Positions 13,081 to 13,113 of a stretch of DNA of 13,113 bases are shown in pieces (position 1 is the stretch's first letter; the number at the start of each line of letters is the position of its first letter). The notes beneath the pieces are model-generated. The model worked only from the letters and a program-made list of their open reading frames with translations. It did no database searches and was not told the DNA's origin. The DNA is from Beroe ovata. Its lineage: Eukaryota > Ctenophora > Nuda > Beroida > Beroidae. Where the stretch lies: NCBI GenBank assembly GCA_946803715.1, contig CAMPET010000071.1:64830-77942 (forward strand), in the 5' to 3' direction. A program made the translations under genes and the position numbers.

Positions 13081-13113
13081 GTACGTGTTCAATGTCTCAC
13101 ACACACACACACA
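13081..13113 (+). other. Start of TRPM intron 11, CA microsatellite
   Basis: GTACGT donor, then an (AC)n run that reaches the window end. Confidence 0.85.

Overview
This is a eukaryotic, almost certainly invertebrate metazoan, genomic window. It is AT-rich, has GT-AG introns, carries many tandem and fold-back repeats, and holds two recognisable genes: a single-exon seven-transmembrane receptor and the 5' part of a TRPM-type ion channel gene. The exact taxon cannot be named from the sequence. Three isolated single-N positions, each flanked by the same sequence on both sides, suggest a draft assembly of a heterozygous animal.

Layout. 1-870: mostly featureless, with one weak candidate terminal exon at 254-325. 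870-1770: a CpG-dense block of fold-back (hairpin) elements sharing TCATCGAAGG arms and CCGGATGT ends, followed by a small terminal-inverted-repeat element. 2010-2120: a 56-bp tandem duplication. 2177-3256 (minus strand): an intact, intronless, divergent rhodopsin-like GPCR of 359 residues. 3257-3973: a 717-bp head-to-head intergenic region. 3974 to the window end (plus strand): a TRPM-family gene. Eleven coding exons with matching phases (3974-4129, 9568-9656, 9885-9985, 10321-10426, 10635-10693, 11256-11374, 11540-11656, 11825-11939, 12242-12322, 12661-12741, 12981-13080) give 374 codons plus 2 nt. They encode the N-terminal cytosolic SLOG/MHR region; the channel domain would lie beyond the window.

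Intron 1 of the TRPM gene is 5.4 kb against 165-562 bp for the others. It is filled with a polypurine minisatellite, a 165-bp tandem duplication, smaller tandem repeats and, at its 3' end, a duplication of about 0.9 kb (7834-8718 and 8720-9650) that includes a second copy of coding exon 2. The copies meet at a single N, and their exon parts differ only at two synonymous sites. This looks like two unmerged haplotypes or, less likely, a true exon duplication.

The two genes have no evident functional link beyond sharing a possible bidirectional upstream region. No rRNA, tRNA, CRISPR, prokaryotic or viral gene was recognised.
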